Origin: JBBREP01 sp963716525
Lineage (GTDB): Bacteria; Actinomycetota; Acidimicrobiia; IMCC26256; PALSA-610
Reading direction: 5' to 3'
Length of the DNA stretch: 64,000 nucleotides
Assembly (NCBI GenBank): GCA_963716525.1
Contig: OY970315.1
Location: 1,860,001-1,924,000 of the forward strand
Shown here: piece by piece, positions 1 to 7,929 of the stretch
Layout: each line of letters opens with the position of its first letter
How positions within the stretch are numbered: the first letter of the stretch is position 1
Notes under the pieces: model-generated
What the model was told of the DNA's origin: nothing
Databases searched by the model: none
The model's input: only the letters and a program-made list of their open reading frames with translations
Position numbers and translations under genes: made by a program

Positions 1-30
1 GGCGCCAGCGCCTACGCCCACGCCAAGTGA
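1..30 (+). CDS. C-terminal end of an unidentified gene (partial)
   Basis: The window opens in an open frame on the plus strand that ends at TGA 28-30, with last residues GASAYAHAK. Nine residues give no clue to function. If real, this gene converges on the minus-strand gene at 82-783, and palindromic repeat copy 1 fills the short gap between their 3' ends. The frame could also be open by chance. Confidence 0.25.
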   Translation, partial: GASAYAHAK

Positions 31-31
31 G

Positions 32-75
32 CATGCGTCGTTTGGGTACCAAATAGCGGTCCCAAACGACGCATG
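32..75. repeat. 42-bp palindromic repeat, copy 1 of 3
   Basis: The core at 33-74 has two perfect 14-bp arms (ATGCGTCGTTTGGG and its reverse complement) around a 14-nt centre. Inside the centre ACC and GGT can pair beside a bulged T, leaving an AAATAGC loop. The flanking bases C32 and G75 add one pair. It is base-for-base identical to the cores at 34911-34952 and 56030-56071. It lies past the 3' end of the gene at 82-783. There is no T-tract, so it does not look like an ordinary intrinsic terminator. Confidence 0.9.
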
Positions 76-81
76 GTCGGG

Positions 82-783
82 CTATTGGAGGGGTGACCAG
101 CGGCTGGTGCGCAGCAGGCGGCTCTCCCAGTCGTCGCGCACCTGGAGCGCGTCGTGCATCCACGTACCCGGTGCCTGCACCTCGGGTGGCAGGTCGCGGG
201 TGAACAGGCCGGGCAGGCGCTCCGGGTAGAGCACGCGCTGCCACAACACCACCTCGCGCCGGCGCGGCGCGCCGAGCGCGGCCTGGAACACCGCGGCGAG
301 CTCGAGCAGTGAGCGCTCGGTGTGCTCCTGCAGGCTCGGCGCGTAGTGGGTGCGGGCTGCGTCGAGATACGCGTCGAGCTTGGCCTCGTGCGGCCAGGCG
401 CTGTCCTCCATGAACAGCTGCGGCGCCCGTTCGGCGCCGTCGGTGGGGATGTCCTCGAGCGAGGGGAGCGCGGGCGACCAGGGCACCGGGAGCAGCAGTT
501 TGCCGCCCACCTCGTGGCGCAGCGTGTCGGCGTGCGCGGCCCATGCGCGCAGATCGCCGTCCTGCACGCGCCGGGCGAGTCGTTCGTAGGCGTTGCCGTC
601 GGCGAGCATCGTCACGGTCACGTGCAGATAGGCGCGGGCGGTGCCGAACGCGAGCTTGAGGTGCCACCCGAGCCGGGCATCGTCGCCCGACGCGAGCGCG
701 GCCATCCAACCGTCGCGCACATGGAGCTCGAACTCGTCGTCGCGCCCACCGACGAGCTGGTGGACCTCGTGCAGCAGCAGCAT
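82..783 (-). CDS. Conserved-looking protein of unknown function downstream of the UGSC selenoprotein
   Basis: A 233-residue soluble protein with no signal peptide or membrane segment. I do not recognise it firmly. The start MLLLHEVHQL followed by a stretch rich in short strands (AYLHVTVTMLADGNAYERL) and a HEVGGKLLLP segment recalls NIPSNAP-type dimeric alpha-beta barrels, but this is only an impression. The C-terminal half has a helix-like segment with LLELAAVFQAAL and then VLWQRVLYPE. It starts 33 bp after the selenoprotein stop on the same strand, so it is probably the last gene of that operon and may share its unknown role. Copy 1 of the palindromic repeat follows its stop codon. Confidence 0.6.
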   Translation of the reverse strand: MLLLHEVHQLVGGRDDEFELHVRDGWMAALASGDDARLGWHLKLAFGTARAYLHVTVTMLADGNAYERLARRVQDGDLRAWAAHADTLRHEVGGKLLLPVPWSPALPSLEDIPTDGAERAPQLFMEDSAWPHEAKLDAYLDAARTHYAPSLQEHTERSLLELAAVFQAALGAPRRREVVLWQRVLYPERLPGLFTRDLPPEVQAPGTWMHDALQVRDDWESRLLRTSRWSPLQ

Positions 784-816
784 GAGCGGCAGTGTCGACG
801 GACCGCCGTCAGCCGG

Positions 817-1341
817 TCAAGTGCGCGTGAGCGCGGCGACGATGTGACCGAACGCGGCGTCGGCGAGCGCCTGGATCTCCTCGTCGGTGCGGTCCTGGAT
901 CGGGTGCGGCACGAACACTCGTGCCGGGTCGGCACCCAGTGCCTGCGCCTGCGCCTCGGCCGCGGCGACGAACTCGCTCGATGCCACGAAGACGGTCGGT
1001 ATGCCCACCGATTCGAGGTTCACGGTGTCGTGCACACTGCACGACGTGCACGACCCTCAGTCGGCGAGCGCCTCGATCACCATGTCGCACTTCGCCGCGA
1101 TCTCATGGCGTAGATCGACCGGTGCCGGCTTCGTGAACGTCGGCTTGGCGAAGCGCTCGACGTTCCAGCCGGAGCCGGCGAGCAGCACCGCGATCCGGTC
1201 GAGGAACACGTCGCCGCGCGGCTTGCGGATGTCGAGGAGGCCGACGCGCGCGCCGCGCAGCGACTCGGGTCGCGGTACGCGCGGCCGTGCCGCGACCGAC
1301 GCCAACTCTCCGGTGGGATCGAGAAGCTCCTGCCGGGTCAC
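817..1341 (-). CDS. UGSC-family selenoprotein (in-frame TGA read as selenocysteine)
   Basis: The frame opens at GTG 1341, overlapping the stop of the upstream gene as GTGA. It runs 94 codons to an in-frame TGA at 1059-1057, then continues in the same frame for 79 codons to the stop at 819-817. The codons after the TGA read GSCTSC, so translation as Sec gives U-G-S-C-T-S-C at residue 95. This is the signature of a small family I recall as UGSC (seleno)proteins, whose function is unknown. Protein-like sequence lies on both sides: GLLDIRKPRGDVFLDRIA before and IPTVFVASSEFVAAAEAQA after. A hairpin begins 3 nt after the TGA. The partner upstream carries a CxxC thioredoxin fold, which suggests thiol/selenol redox chemistry. 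Automatic callers would keep only the fragment at 817-1035. No selA, selB, selC or selD lies in the window, so the rest of the genome must supply decoding. Confidence 0.85.
1024..1056 (-). promoter_or_regulatory. SECIS-like hairpin immediately after the UGA codon
   Basis: On the mRNA the 9-nt arm at 1054-1046 (GTCGTGCAC) pairs perfectly with the arm at 1035-1027 (GTGCACGAC) around a 10-nt loop. Two more G-C pairs (1056-1055 with 1025-1024) form beside a bulged A. Bacterial SECIS elements lie inside the coding sequence directly 3' of the UGA, so the place is right. The loop is slightly nearer the UGA than in E. coli fdhF. SelB binding is inferred. Confidence 0.65.
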
Positions 1342-2804
1342 ACGACCACCTCTCTGGTGACGGTTTCGCTGCCGATCGCACCGCTCGCCCAGCCACCGAT
1401 GACCGCGGAGAACATACCGGCTTCGCCACCCGCGTGGACGATGAGCAAGCCGCCGTCGCGGAACTTCGGCAGCACCGACGACTCGAACGCCGCCGGTACG
1501 CCCTCGCTGATGCCGCCGGCTCCGCGCACGAGCTCCGATCCGGGGATCTGCAGCAGCGCCGCCAGCTCCTCGCGCAAGCGTGCCTTCGTCCAACGTGCGT
1601 CACGGAACACCCGGGCGTGCTCGGGCGACACCACGAGCATCGCGTCCCACGCGATGACGGCCTTCGGGTGGCCCACGACGCGTAGGCACGCGGCGAACGT
1701 GCGCGCCAACGACTCCGGTGTGCGGCTGAGCTGATCGGCGAAGCCCTGCACGCCCGATGCCGCGAACAGCGTGACCGCGCTCGCGTCGCGGGACAGGCCG
1801 GCGCGCTCGGTGTGCAGCGGCTCCCACGGCGAGTCGTGCTCCCGCTCGGCGAAGCAGAACGTGTACTTGCCGGGATTGCCGAGCGCGGCCCGGTCGATCT
1901 CGCCGGGTCGCCCGCCGCCCACGTTGCGGATCACGAGCTGGAGCGCGCGCCCGATCGTGGCGTTCGCGCGATTGCCCTGGCCGAGCGCGTTCACACCGCT
2001 GTTCATCCCGATCGCGCGCGCGATCGGCCCGTTCACCAGCACGAGCGGGCCCGAGAACCACGTGGTACAGAGCAAGCCGTGTGCGTTGAACTCGTCGGTG
2101 CACGCGGCCTCCAGCGCGGTGAGCACCACCGGGAGGTACTCGGGCCGGCAGCCGGCCATCACCGCGTTCACCGCGACCTTCTCGACGGTGCACGGCACGA
2201 GATCGGGCGGCACGACGGCGACGACGTCCTGGGGGTCGCGGGCAGTGCCGGCGAGCATGCGGGCCACGCGTTCGGGCGTCGGCGCCACCACCGGCAGACC
2301 GTCGGTGAACCCGCGCGCGAACAGCGCCTCCATCTCGTCCTCGTCTGTGCCGGTCTCCAAGCGCCGGCTGCGCAGGCGCGGCAGCATCTGCGCGATCGCG
2401 TGCTGGTCGGCGATCTCGGGATCGTGTGTACGCGAGCCGCAGCCGGGACGGAAATCGCCAAGGTCGGGTCCGAGCCCGCCGGCGCCGCTGAGCTTCTCCC
2501 AACCGTCGCGCGACCAACCCACGGTGCGATCCGACTCGCGGCCGCCCGACCAGCGCAGCAGCGTCGGCACGGTGTCGATGCCGAGCGCGAACGACACGTC
2601 GAGCGAGCGGTCGTCACTCACGTCGAGTGGGTCGAGGCCTTCGGGGAACGCCGGGTCGTCCTGGCTGAACACCGCCACAAGCACGCCGGCGTCGACGAGC
2701 GAGCGCAGCACGGGCACAACCATCGTGCACGTGGGGCAGTCGCGCTTGACGACGGCGATCAGCCCGTCGGGGAGGTTCGCGAGAACGGCCGGCGCGCCTT
2801 CCAC
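1338..2804 (-). CDS. Thioredoxin-fold protein fused to a large UGSC-associated domain
   Basis: A 488-residue protein. Residues 1-110 look like a thioredoxin fold: C23-P-T-C26 follows a strand (LIAVVKRD), and a later strand carries a cis-Pro-like TVPTLLRW. A Cys-containing linker leads to a second domain from about residue 150 to the end, with FTDGLPVVAPTPERV, CTVEKVAVNAVMAGCRPEY and GQGNRANATIGRAL. I believe this large domain is often found next to UGSC genes, but I know no assigned activity. The start is GTG 2804, with a TAGTCT box 7 nt upstream that suggests a leaderless transcript. The stop overlaps the selenoprotein start by GTGA, so the two are probably translationally coupled. A redox relay from the CPTC motif to the Sec protein is inference. 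Confidence 0.75.
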   Translation of the reverse strand: MEGAPAVLANLPDGLIAVVKRDCPTCTMVVPVLRSLVDAGVLVAVFSQDDPAFPEGLDPLDVSDDRSLDVSFALGIDTVPTLLRWSGGRESDRTVGWSRDGWEKLSGAGGLGPDLGDFRPGCGSRTHDPEIADQHAIAQMLPRLRSRRLETGTDEDEMEALFARGFTDGLPVVAPTPERVARMLAGTARDPQDVVAVVPPDLVPCTVEKVAVNAVMAGCRPEYLPVVLTALEAACTDEFNAHGLLCTTWFSGPLVLVNGPIARAIGMNSGVNALGQGNRANATIGRALQLVIRNVGGGRPGEIDRAALGNPGKYTFCFAEREHDSPWEPLHTERAGLSRDASAVTLFAASGVQGFADQLSRTPESLARTFAACLRVVGHPKAVIAWDAMLVVSPEHARVFRDARWTKARLREELAALLQIPGSELVRGAGGISEGVPAAFESSVLPKFRDGGLLIVHAGGEAGMFSAVIGGWASGAIGSETVTREVVV

Positions 2805-2811
2805 GCGCCGG

Positions 2812-2817
2812 AGACTA
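2812..2817 (-). promoter_or_regulatory. -10 box of a leaderless promoter for the selenoprotein operon
   Basis: TAGTCT on the minus strand is followed by 7 nt and GTG 2804. This fits the repeated TAnnnT plus 6-10 nt plus start layout of this window. I see no strong -35 box. Confidence 0.4.
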
Positions 2818-2828
2818 CGACCCGCCGG

Positions 2829-3959
2829 CTACACGGTGCCGAGGTGCTCGATCACGTAGTCGACGCAGCGGGTGAGCCGGGCGACGTCGTCGGGCTCGAT
2901 CGCCGGGAACAATGCGATGCGCAGCTGGTTGCGACCGAGCTTGCGGTACGGGTCGACGTCGAGGATGCCGTTCGCGCGCAACGCGGCGACGAGCCGTTCG
3001 GCGTCGACGGTGTCGTCGAAGTCGATCGTTGCGGTCACGTGGCTGCGCGCCGGTGCGGCGATAAACGGCGCGGCGTGAGCATGCGCGTCGGCCCAGCCGT
3101 AGACGATGGCGGCGGACTCGTCGCAACGGCTCGCGCAACCCTCGAGGCCACCGAGCGCGAGCATCCACTCGACGGTGTGCGCGAGGAGGAAGAGCGTGGC
3201 GAGCGCAGGCGTGTTGTACGTCTGGTCGAGGCGCGACTGTGCGAGCGCGATGCCGAGGTCGAGCGAGGCGGGCCGCCAGCGGTCGCTCGCCGCGAGCTGC
3301 TCGATGCGCGCCACCGCGGCCGGTGAGCACAGCGCGATCCACAGGCCGCCGTCGCTGGCGAAGCACTTCTGTGGCGCGAAGTAGTACACGTCGAACTCGG
3401 CGGGGTCGACGCGCAGACCTCCGGCCGCTGACGTGGCGTCGACGAGCACGAGCGCGCCGTCGCCAGAGGTGCCGGCGGGCCGGCGAACCTCGCACACCGC
3501 GCCGGTGGACGTCTCGTTGTGCGGGAAGCAATAGGTGTCGATGCCGTCGCTCGCGTGGCACGGGGCGGGCACGAGGCCCGGCGCGGTGTCGACGATCTCG
3601 GGATCGTCGAGATGGGGCGCCTTGCGGATGACGGTGGCGAACTTCGACGAGAACTCGCCGATCGTGACGTGCTGGCTCCGGCGCTCGACGAGCCCGAAGC
3701 TCGCCGCGTCCCAGAACGCGGTGGTGCCCCCGTTGCCGACCAGCACCTCGTAGCCGTCGGGCAGCGAGAACAGCGCGCGCATGCCGTCACGGACCCGCCC
3801 GACCACCGCCCGCACGGTGGGGCGGCGGTGACTCGTGCCGAGGTAGCCGGCCGACACGTCGGCGAGCGCGGCGACGGCCTCGGGCCGTACCTTCGAGGGG
3901 CCGGACCCGAAGCGGCCGTCGCGCGGGCGCAGCGCTTCGGGAATCACGATCTCGGCCAC
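2829..3959 (-). CDS. serC: Phosphoserine aminotransferase
   Basis: A PLP-dependent class V aminotransferase that makes O-phosphoserine from 3-phosphohydroxypyruvate and glutamate in cytosolic serine biosynthesis. At 376 residues it is normal for the actinobacterial form. It opens with RDGRFGSGPSKVRPEA, has VDATSAAGG before the PLP lysine in APQKCFASDGG, and ends with RIALFPAIEPDDVARL. The start is GTG 3959, preceded by TAGGCT and 6 nt. It lies 24 bp upstream of the thioredoxin-UGSC fusion on the same strand. Serine is a direct precursor of selenocysteine on tRNA, but a functional link here is only a thought. Confidence 0.93.
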   Translation of the reverse strand: MAEIVIPEALRPRDGRFGSGPSKVRPEAVAALADVSAGYLGTSHRRPTVRAVVGRVRDGMRALFSLPDGYEVLVGNGGTTAFWDAASFGLVERRSQHVTIGEFSSKFATVIRKAPHLDDPEIVDTAPGLVPAPCHASDGIDTYCFPHNETSTGAVCEVRRPAGTSGDGALVLVDATSAAGGLRVDPAEFDVYYFAPQKCFASDGGLWIALCSPAAVARIEQLAASDRWRPASLDLGIALAQSRLDQTYNTPALATLFLLAHTVEWMLALGGLEGCASRCDESAAIVYGWADAHAHAAPFIAAPARSHVTATIDFDDTVDAERLVAALRANGILDVDPYRKLGRNQLRIALFPAIEPDDVARLTRCVDYVIEHLGTV

Positions 3960-3965
3960 GGGCCG

Positions 3966-3971
3966 AGCCTA
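3966..3971 (-). promoter_or_regulatory. -10 box of a leaderless promoter for serC
   Basis: TAGGCT on the minus strand is followed by 6 nt and GTG 3959. Confidence 0.4.
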
Positions 3972-3985
3972 CGGGGCCGTCCCGA

Positions 3986-4702
3986 TCAGCGGGGAACGGG
4001 ATTGCGCCGCCGCGCCGTCTTCGCCGACCGCTCCGGCGGCGGTGCCGCGACCTCCGCGTACCACCGCGGATGCTCACGGCGGGCCCAGTTGCGCGGCACC
4101 CTTCCGGTGACCATGCCGCGCAGCGACGCCGGGCGCGACACCGCCATGAGGATGTGGCCGATCGTGACGGCGAGGATCGCGAGCGCGAACCAACGGTGCG
4201 TGAAGTCCGCACCGCTCACGGACGAGTGCGGGAAGTAGGCCGGCCAGCGCAGGAACGTGCCGGTGATCGGCATCACCACGATGCAACCACCGACGAACGC
4301 CGCGTTCAGCTTCTGGCCCGGGTTGAACTTTCCGAGCCGCACGGTGCGGCCGCGCGAACGGTGCCACCACCGGTAGTCGTCCGCCGTCCAGCGCGCGATG
4401 CGGTGCAGGTCGTCGCGCAGCTGCCGTCCGGCGTGTGTGATGATGCCGAGCAGCACCGGGAAGGGCAGCGCGTAGCCGACGTAGGTGTGCAGCTCGACGA
4501 CGCTGCGACGGTTGCCGATCCAGCCGGTGCCCGGTGCGCCGGCGAGCGTGTAGCCCGTAGCGAGCAGGAACAGGAAGAGCGCGGCGTTCGTCCAGTGCAC
4601 CGCGCGCTCGACGCGATCGAAACGTGCGAGCCAGCTCGATGGACCGCCGCCGCTCTCGCCGGCGCCCGGAGCGTCAGCTCGTGGGATCGTCGTTGCGGCC
4701 AT
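3986..4702 (-). CDS. Cytochrome b561-type membrane protein, electron partner of the molybdoenzyme
   Basis: A 238-residue integral membrane protein with about four helices: ALFLFLLATGYTLAG, VGYALPFPVLLGIITHAG, NAAFVGGCIVVMPITG and ALAILAVTIGHILMAV. Histidines in or beside the helices (RAVHWTNA, ELHTYVGY, IITHAG, DFTHRWF, TIGHIL) are candidate haem ligands, as in the diheme b subunits of formate dehydrogenase and Ni-Fe hydrogenase. The segment GKFNPGQKLNA is typical of that group. The start ATG 4702 overlaps the end of the molybdopterin oxidoreductase by 29 bp, so the two probably form a membrane redox pair passing electrons to or from quinone. The Arg-rich tail is probably cytoplasmic. The substrate is unknown. 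Confidence 0.8.
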   Translation of the reverse strand: MAATTIPRADAPGAGESGGGPSSWLARFDRVERAVHWTNAALFLFLLATGYTLAGAPGTGWIGNRRSVVELHTYVGYALPFPVLLGIITHAGRQLRDDLHRIARWTADDYRWWHRSRGRTVRLGKFNPGQKLNAAFVGGCIVVMPITGTFLRWPAYFPHSSVSGADFTHRWFALAILAVTIGHILMAVSRPASLRGMVTGRVPRNWARREHPRWYAEVAAPPPERSAKTARRRNPVPR

Positions 4703-5423
4703 TGCTCTGTCCCACCCAGGCGTCGACGTCGTAACCGAACGCCTCCCAGTATCCGGGCTCCACCCGGTCGACGACCTCGATGCCGTCGAGCCACTTGCAC
4801 GACTTGTAGCCGTACATGGGCGCCGCGTAGAGACGCACCGGGCCCCCGTGCTCGGTGGAGATCGGCTTGCGTTCGAGCTGGTACGCCACGATCACATCGG
4901 ACCGCCGCGCCTGGTCGAGCGTGAGGCTCTCGGTGTAGGTGCCGTCGAAGCTCGTGAAGCGCAGGGCACGTGCCGACGGCTGCACACCCACCTCGTCGAG
5001 CAGGTCGCCGAGGCGCACGCCGGTCCAGTGCACGCCCGGAACGCGCCAGCCCGTGACGCACTGGAAGTCGCGCGTGAGGTGAGTGGGCGGGCGCCCCACC
5101 AGATCGGCATAACGCAGCGTGGCCGGCTTGTCGACGAGACCGCTGATCCGCAACGTGTACTCGGCCGCGCTTCGCTTCGGGTAGCCGTCGGTGACGGTGT
5201 AGATCGTCCACCGGGTGTGCGGCACGACGCCACCGACGATGCCGGTCGGGTCGATCGACGACAGCTTGTCGGTGACCGCGTTCACCTTGCTGCGGAGGCT
5301 GCCGCCGACGGTGATGCCGAGCGCGCCGAGACCGGCGAGGCCGAGGAACACGCGCCGGCCCACCGGGCGGCTCGGCAGCGAGCCTTCGGGCTCGAGCGAC
5401 GCGTCGGACCTGCCCGGCTTCAC
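4674..5423 (-). CDS. Tat-exported molybdopterin-dependent oxidoreductase (sulfite oxidase / YedY fold)
   Basis: A protein of 249 residues. The N-terminus has a twin-arginine signal (GRRVFLG followed by a hydrophobic run), so it should be exported folded with its cofactor. The body matches the sulfite oxidase/YedY molybdopterin domain: the Mo-ligand cysteine lies in FQCVTGW, with GVHWTGVRLGDLLDE after it and GGPVRLYAAPMYGYKS later. The start GTG 5423 overlaps the stop of the upstream wax ester synthase as GTGA. The gene overlaps the downstream cytochrome b, which probably replaces the usual YedZ partner. The substrate could be an oxidised methionine, sulfite or another small molecule; the sequence does not decide. 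Confidence 0.85.
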   Translation of the reverse strand: MKPGRSDASLEPEGSLPSRPVGRRVFLGLAGLGALGITVGGSLRSKVNAVTDKLSSIDPTGIVGGVVPHTRWTIYTVTDGYPKRSAAEYTLRISGLVDKPATLRYADLVGRPPTHLTRDFQCVTGWRVPGVHWTGVRLGDLLDEVGVQPSARALRFTSFDGTYTESLTLDQARRSDVIVAYQLERKPISTEHGGPVRLYAAPMYGYKSCKWLDGIEVVDRVEPGYWEAFGYDVDAWVGQSNGRNDDPTS

Positions 5424-6881
5424 GTTGCCACCGCGAGCACGTCGTCGAAGCCGCGCCGGAGCTCGCCGAGCAAGGCGGCGCCGTCGGGGATCGCGACCGT
5501 GTCGCTCACGATGCCGATACAGCACGTGTCGACGTGCGAGAGCAGCGCGACGTTCACGGCGGCGCCCGACGGCGGGCCGAACGCGTACAACCGCTGCACC
5601 TCCGCACCGGCGAGGTATACCGGAAGCGGTGCGCCGGGGACGTTCGTGGCGACGAAGTCGACGCACTTGAGCATGCCGCCGAACAGCGCCGTGGTGGTGG
5701 ACGTGGGCAGGCGATTGAGCACACCCGCGAGCGTGCCGGTGAGCGCGAGCGCGGGTTCGCGCCGCCATGCCTGCACGAGCGCGCCGACCGCGTGCATGCG
5801 TTCGACAGGCTCGTCGATGTTCGCGGGAACGGCGAACCGGGCCGGCGCGAAATGGTTGCCGCCCGCGCTGCTGCCCTCGCGCCGGATGTTGATCGGCACG
5901 GTCATGCGGAGCGCCTTGACCGGAGCGCCGTGCTGCGCGTGGTAGCGCGCGAGCCCGCCGATCACCGCGGCGACGAACGCGTGCGTTCAGGCTGCAGTCG
6001 GCGTGCTTCGCCACGCGGCGGAGGTCGTCGAGGGGCACGTCGAACGCATCCAGGCGCCGGCCGAGGCCCCGCCGGGTCATGAGCGGTGACAGCGGCGCGC
6101 TTGCCGGTGCGACGGCACGGCCGATCGATTGCGCGGTGTCGATCGCGCGCACCGCGCTGCCGAACGGGTCGCGCGCGGCGCTCGTGGCCGTGTCGAGCGC
6201 GACCGTGGGCCACCGGCGCGCGATACCCAGCCAACGGCGCGCGGTGTGGGCGACGGAGTCGCGGATCAACGCGCGCCCGTCGAACGAATCGCGCAGGGGC
6301 TCACCGGGTGTGGCCTCCGGCTCGAACACGGCCGCCGCGCGCCGATCGCGTTCGAGGTCGACGAGCCGGCCGAGGAGCTCGACCCCGCCGACGCCGTCGG
6401 TGACCGAATGGTGCACCTTCATCACGACGGCCGCGCGGCCACCATCCAAGCCTTCGACCACGAACGTCTCCCACAGAGGGCGGGCGCGGTCGAAGCTCGA
6501 CTGTGCGATCGGGCCCACGAAGTCGAGGAGCTGCCGCTCACTGCCGGGTGCGGGCACGACGATGCGCCGAAGGTGGAAGTCGACGTCGAAGTCCGGGTCG
6601 TTCGCCCAGCGCGGCGGCGCGATCCGCAACGGTGGTGCGAGCACACGCTGGCGTAGGCGGGGAATCGTGTGGCTCGCCTGCTCGTAGCGGCGGCGCAGGC
6701 GGCCGAAGTCGGGCGGGCGATCGAGGATTGCCACCGCGACGATGGTGGACCGCAGCACCGGGTCCTTCTCGATGTTCCACATGAGGGCGTCGGCGTCGCT
6801 CATGTGAAGGTCGAACTGGCGACCCGGGCCCGTGGCGCTCCGGGCGCCGGCAGCCTCGTTCACGGCCTCAACGCTACTCAC
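5420..6881 (-). CDS. Wax ester synthase / diacylglycerol acyltransferase (frameshifted)
   Basis: A WS/DGAT family enzyme that joins acyl-CoA to fatty alcohols or diacylglycerol to make storage lipid; about 487 residues if repaired. The N-terminal part begins near MSDADALMWNIEKDP and carries the catalytic HHSVTDG motif. The C-terminal part has TVPINIRREG and FVATNVPGAP, both family hallmarks. The two halves lie in different frames. At 5981-5984 the minus strand reads GCAC where SLND-AFVAA needs GAC, an extra C. This could be a read error or a recent pseudogene. The start is unsure: GTG 6881 is used here and ATG 6803 is the alternative. The stop overlaps the next gene by GTGA. Confidence 0.8.
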
Positions 6882-7043
6882 GCCGTGTGATCCCGGGCCG
6901 CGGTCGGGCCGGAGTTCAGCATTGTTAAGGTTCGCGGCGTAGCCGTGTTCGACCCATGCATGGCGCCTCCGCGACCACGGCAACGGCCACGACGCCTTCC
7001 ACGGCCACACCCACGACGGCCCACGGGCGCTGCACGTTGAGCG

Positions 7044-7805
7044 CTACTGGACGATCGCGTACACCACCGTCACGTCGAGGCTGAGCGACTGCTTGCCCGG
7101 CTCGATCGGCACCGACGCGCTGGCGTGCGCCGCGCCGATGTCGAGCGCGTAGCTCTGGGGCACCGGTGCGTTCTGGTTCGTCTCGTCGATCGATTTCACC
7201 GCGCCGAGGTGCACGCCGGCCGCGGCCGCGAGCTGGCGGGCCTGGTCGGCGGCCTTCTGCACGGCCTGCTTGCGTGCGGCGCGCACGAGTTGGTTCGAGT
7301 CCTGGATGGAGAACGTCACGCCGCCGAGCGTGATGGCGTCACCCGCGGCGCGTGCCGCGGCGTCGATGACCGCGCCGGCCTTGCTCATGTGGTGGAGGTC
7401 GGCGCTCACCTGGTTCGAGGCGTCGAAGCCCGTGAGGTGCCCGTGCTTGTCGTAGGTGGGGTTCACCGAGAGCTGTGTGGTCTGGATGTCGGACTTGTCG
7501 ACACCCGACGCGACGAGTTGGGTGATCACCGCCTGGGCGCGCGACTCCATGTCGGTGATCGCCGCGCTCGCCGTGGGGCGCTGCACGCTCACCCCGAGCG
7601 ACACGGTGAGGGTGTCGGGCTTGCCCTGGATCAGGCCGTGCCCGGACACCGTGAGCTGGCCCGCGACCGTGGGCGTGCGGCTCGCGATCGCCACAGCGTG
7701 CGGGGGTGCGGGCGCCGCCGCGGGACCGCTGCCCGAGGAGCAGGCGCCGAGCGTCACGGCTGCGGCCGCAGCGACGAGGGGAATGGTGACGAGGCGATGT
7801 TGCAC
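7044..7805 (-). CDS. SIMPL-domain (DUF541) lipoprotein
   Basis: A 253-residue envelope protein. The signal peptide ends in a lipobox (TLGAC, Cys about residue 22), so it is probably lipid-anchored outside the membrane. The mature part has the SIMPL/DUF541 pattern: a strand-rich start (VSGHGLIQGKPDTLTVSLGV), then DIQTTQLSVNPTYD, and a helical ARKQAVQKAADQARQLAAAAGV before LGAVKSIDE. Family members are periplasmic or surface proteins of unclear role, some tied to oxidative stress. It is a single gene, divergent from the hydrolase at 7930. The gap holds four GGTGTCAG repeats. Confidence 0.9.
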   Translation of the reverse strand: MQHRLVTIPLVAAAAAVTLGACSSGSGPAAAPAPPHAVAIASRTPTVAGQLTVSGHGLIQGKPDTLTVSLGVSVQRPTASAAITDMESRAQAVITQLVASGVDKSDIQTTQLSVNPTYDKHGHLTGFDASNQVSADLHHMSKAGAVIDAAARAAGDAITLGGVTFSIQDSNQLVRAARKQAVQKAADQARQLAAAAGVHLGAVKSIDETNQNAPVPQSYALDIGAAHASASVPIEPGKQSLSLDVTVVYAIVQ

Positions 7806-7816
7806 GACGACCTCCC

Positions 7817-7864
7817 GGTGTCAGAGAACTGGTGTCAGAGAGCCGGTGTCAGAGCTGGTGTCAG
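7817..7864. repeat. Four direct GGTGTCAG repeats in a divergent promoter region
   Basis: GGTGTCAG occurs at 7817, 7831, 7845 and 7857, at steps of 14, 14 and 12 bp; the first three extend to GGTGTCAGAG. They lie between the SIMPL lipoprotein (starting 7805, minus) and the epoxide hydrolase (7930, plus), so they may be operator half-sites or a small replication-slippage product. Confidence 0.65.
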
Positions 7865-7929
7865 CACCACTGGGTTCGACGCTCGGATCGGCGGATCGGT
7901 TCGCGTCGCGGGCCCTAACGTCGGCGGCG

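Noticed and set aside
32..75. Palindromic repeat as an intrinsic terminator
   Set aside because: The stem is strong but no T-tract follows on either strand, and the third copy lies inside a coding region upstream of a coupled gene.
1057..1059. TGA as a simple nonsense mutation in a pseudogene
   Set aside because: The codons after it form the known U-G-S-C motif, frame and composition are preserved, and a hairpin stands at the SECIS position; an error or mutation would be a remarkable coincidence.
1771..3326. Long plus-strand open frames opposite the thioredoxin fusion and serC
   Set aside because: Antisense shadows with biased composition and no recognisable domain.
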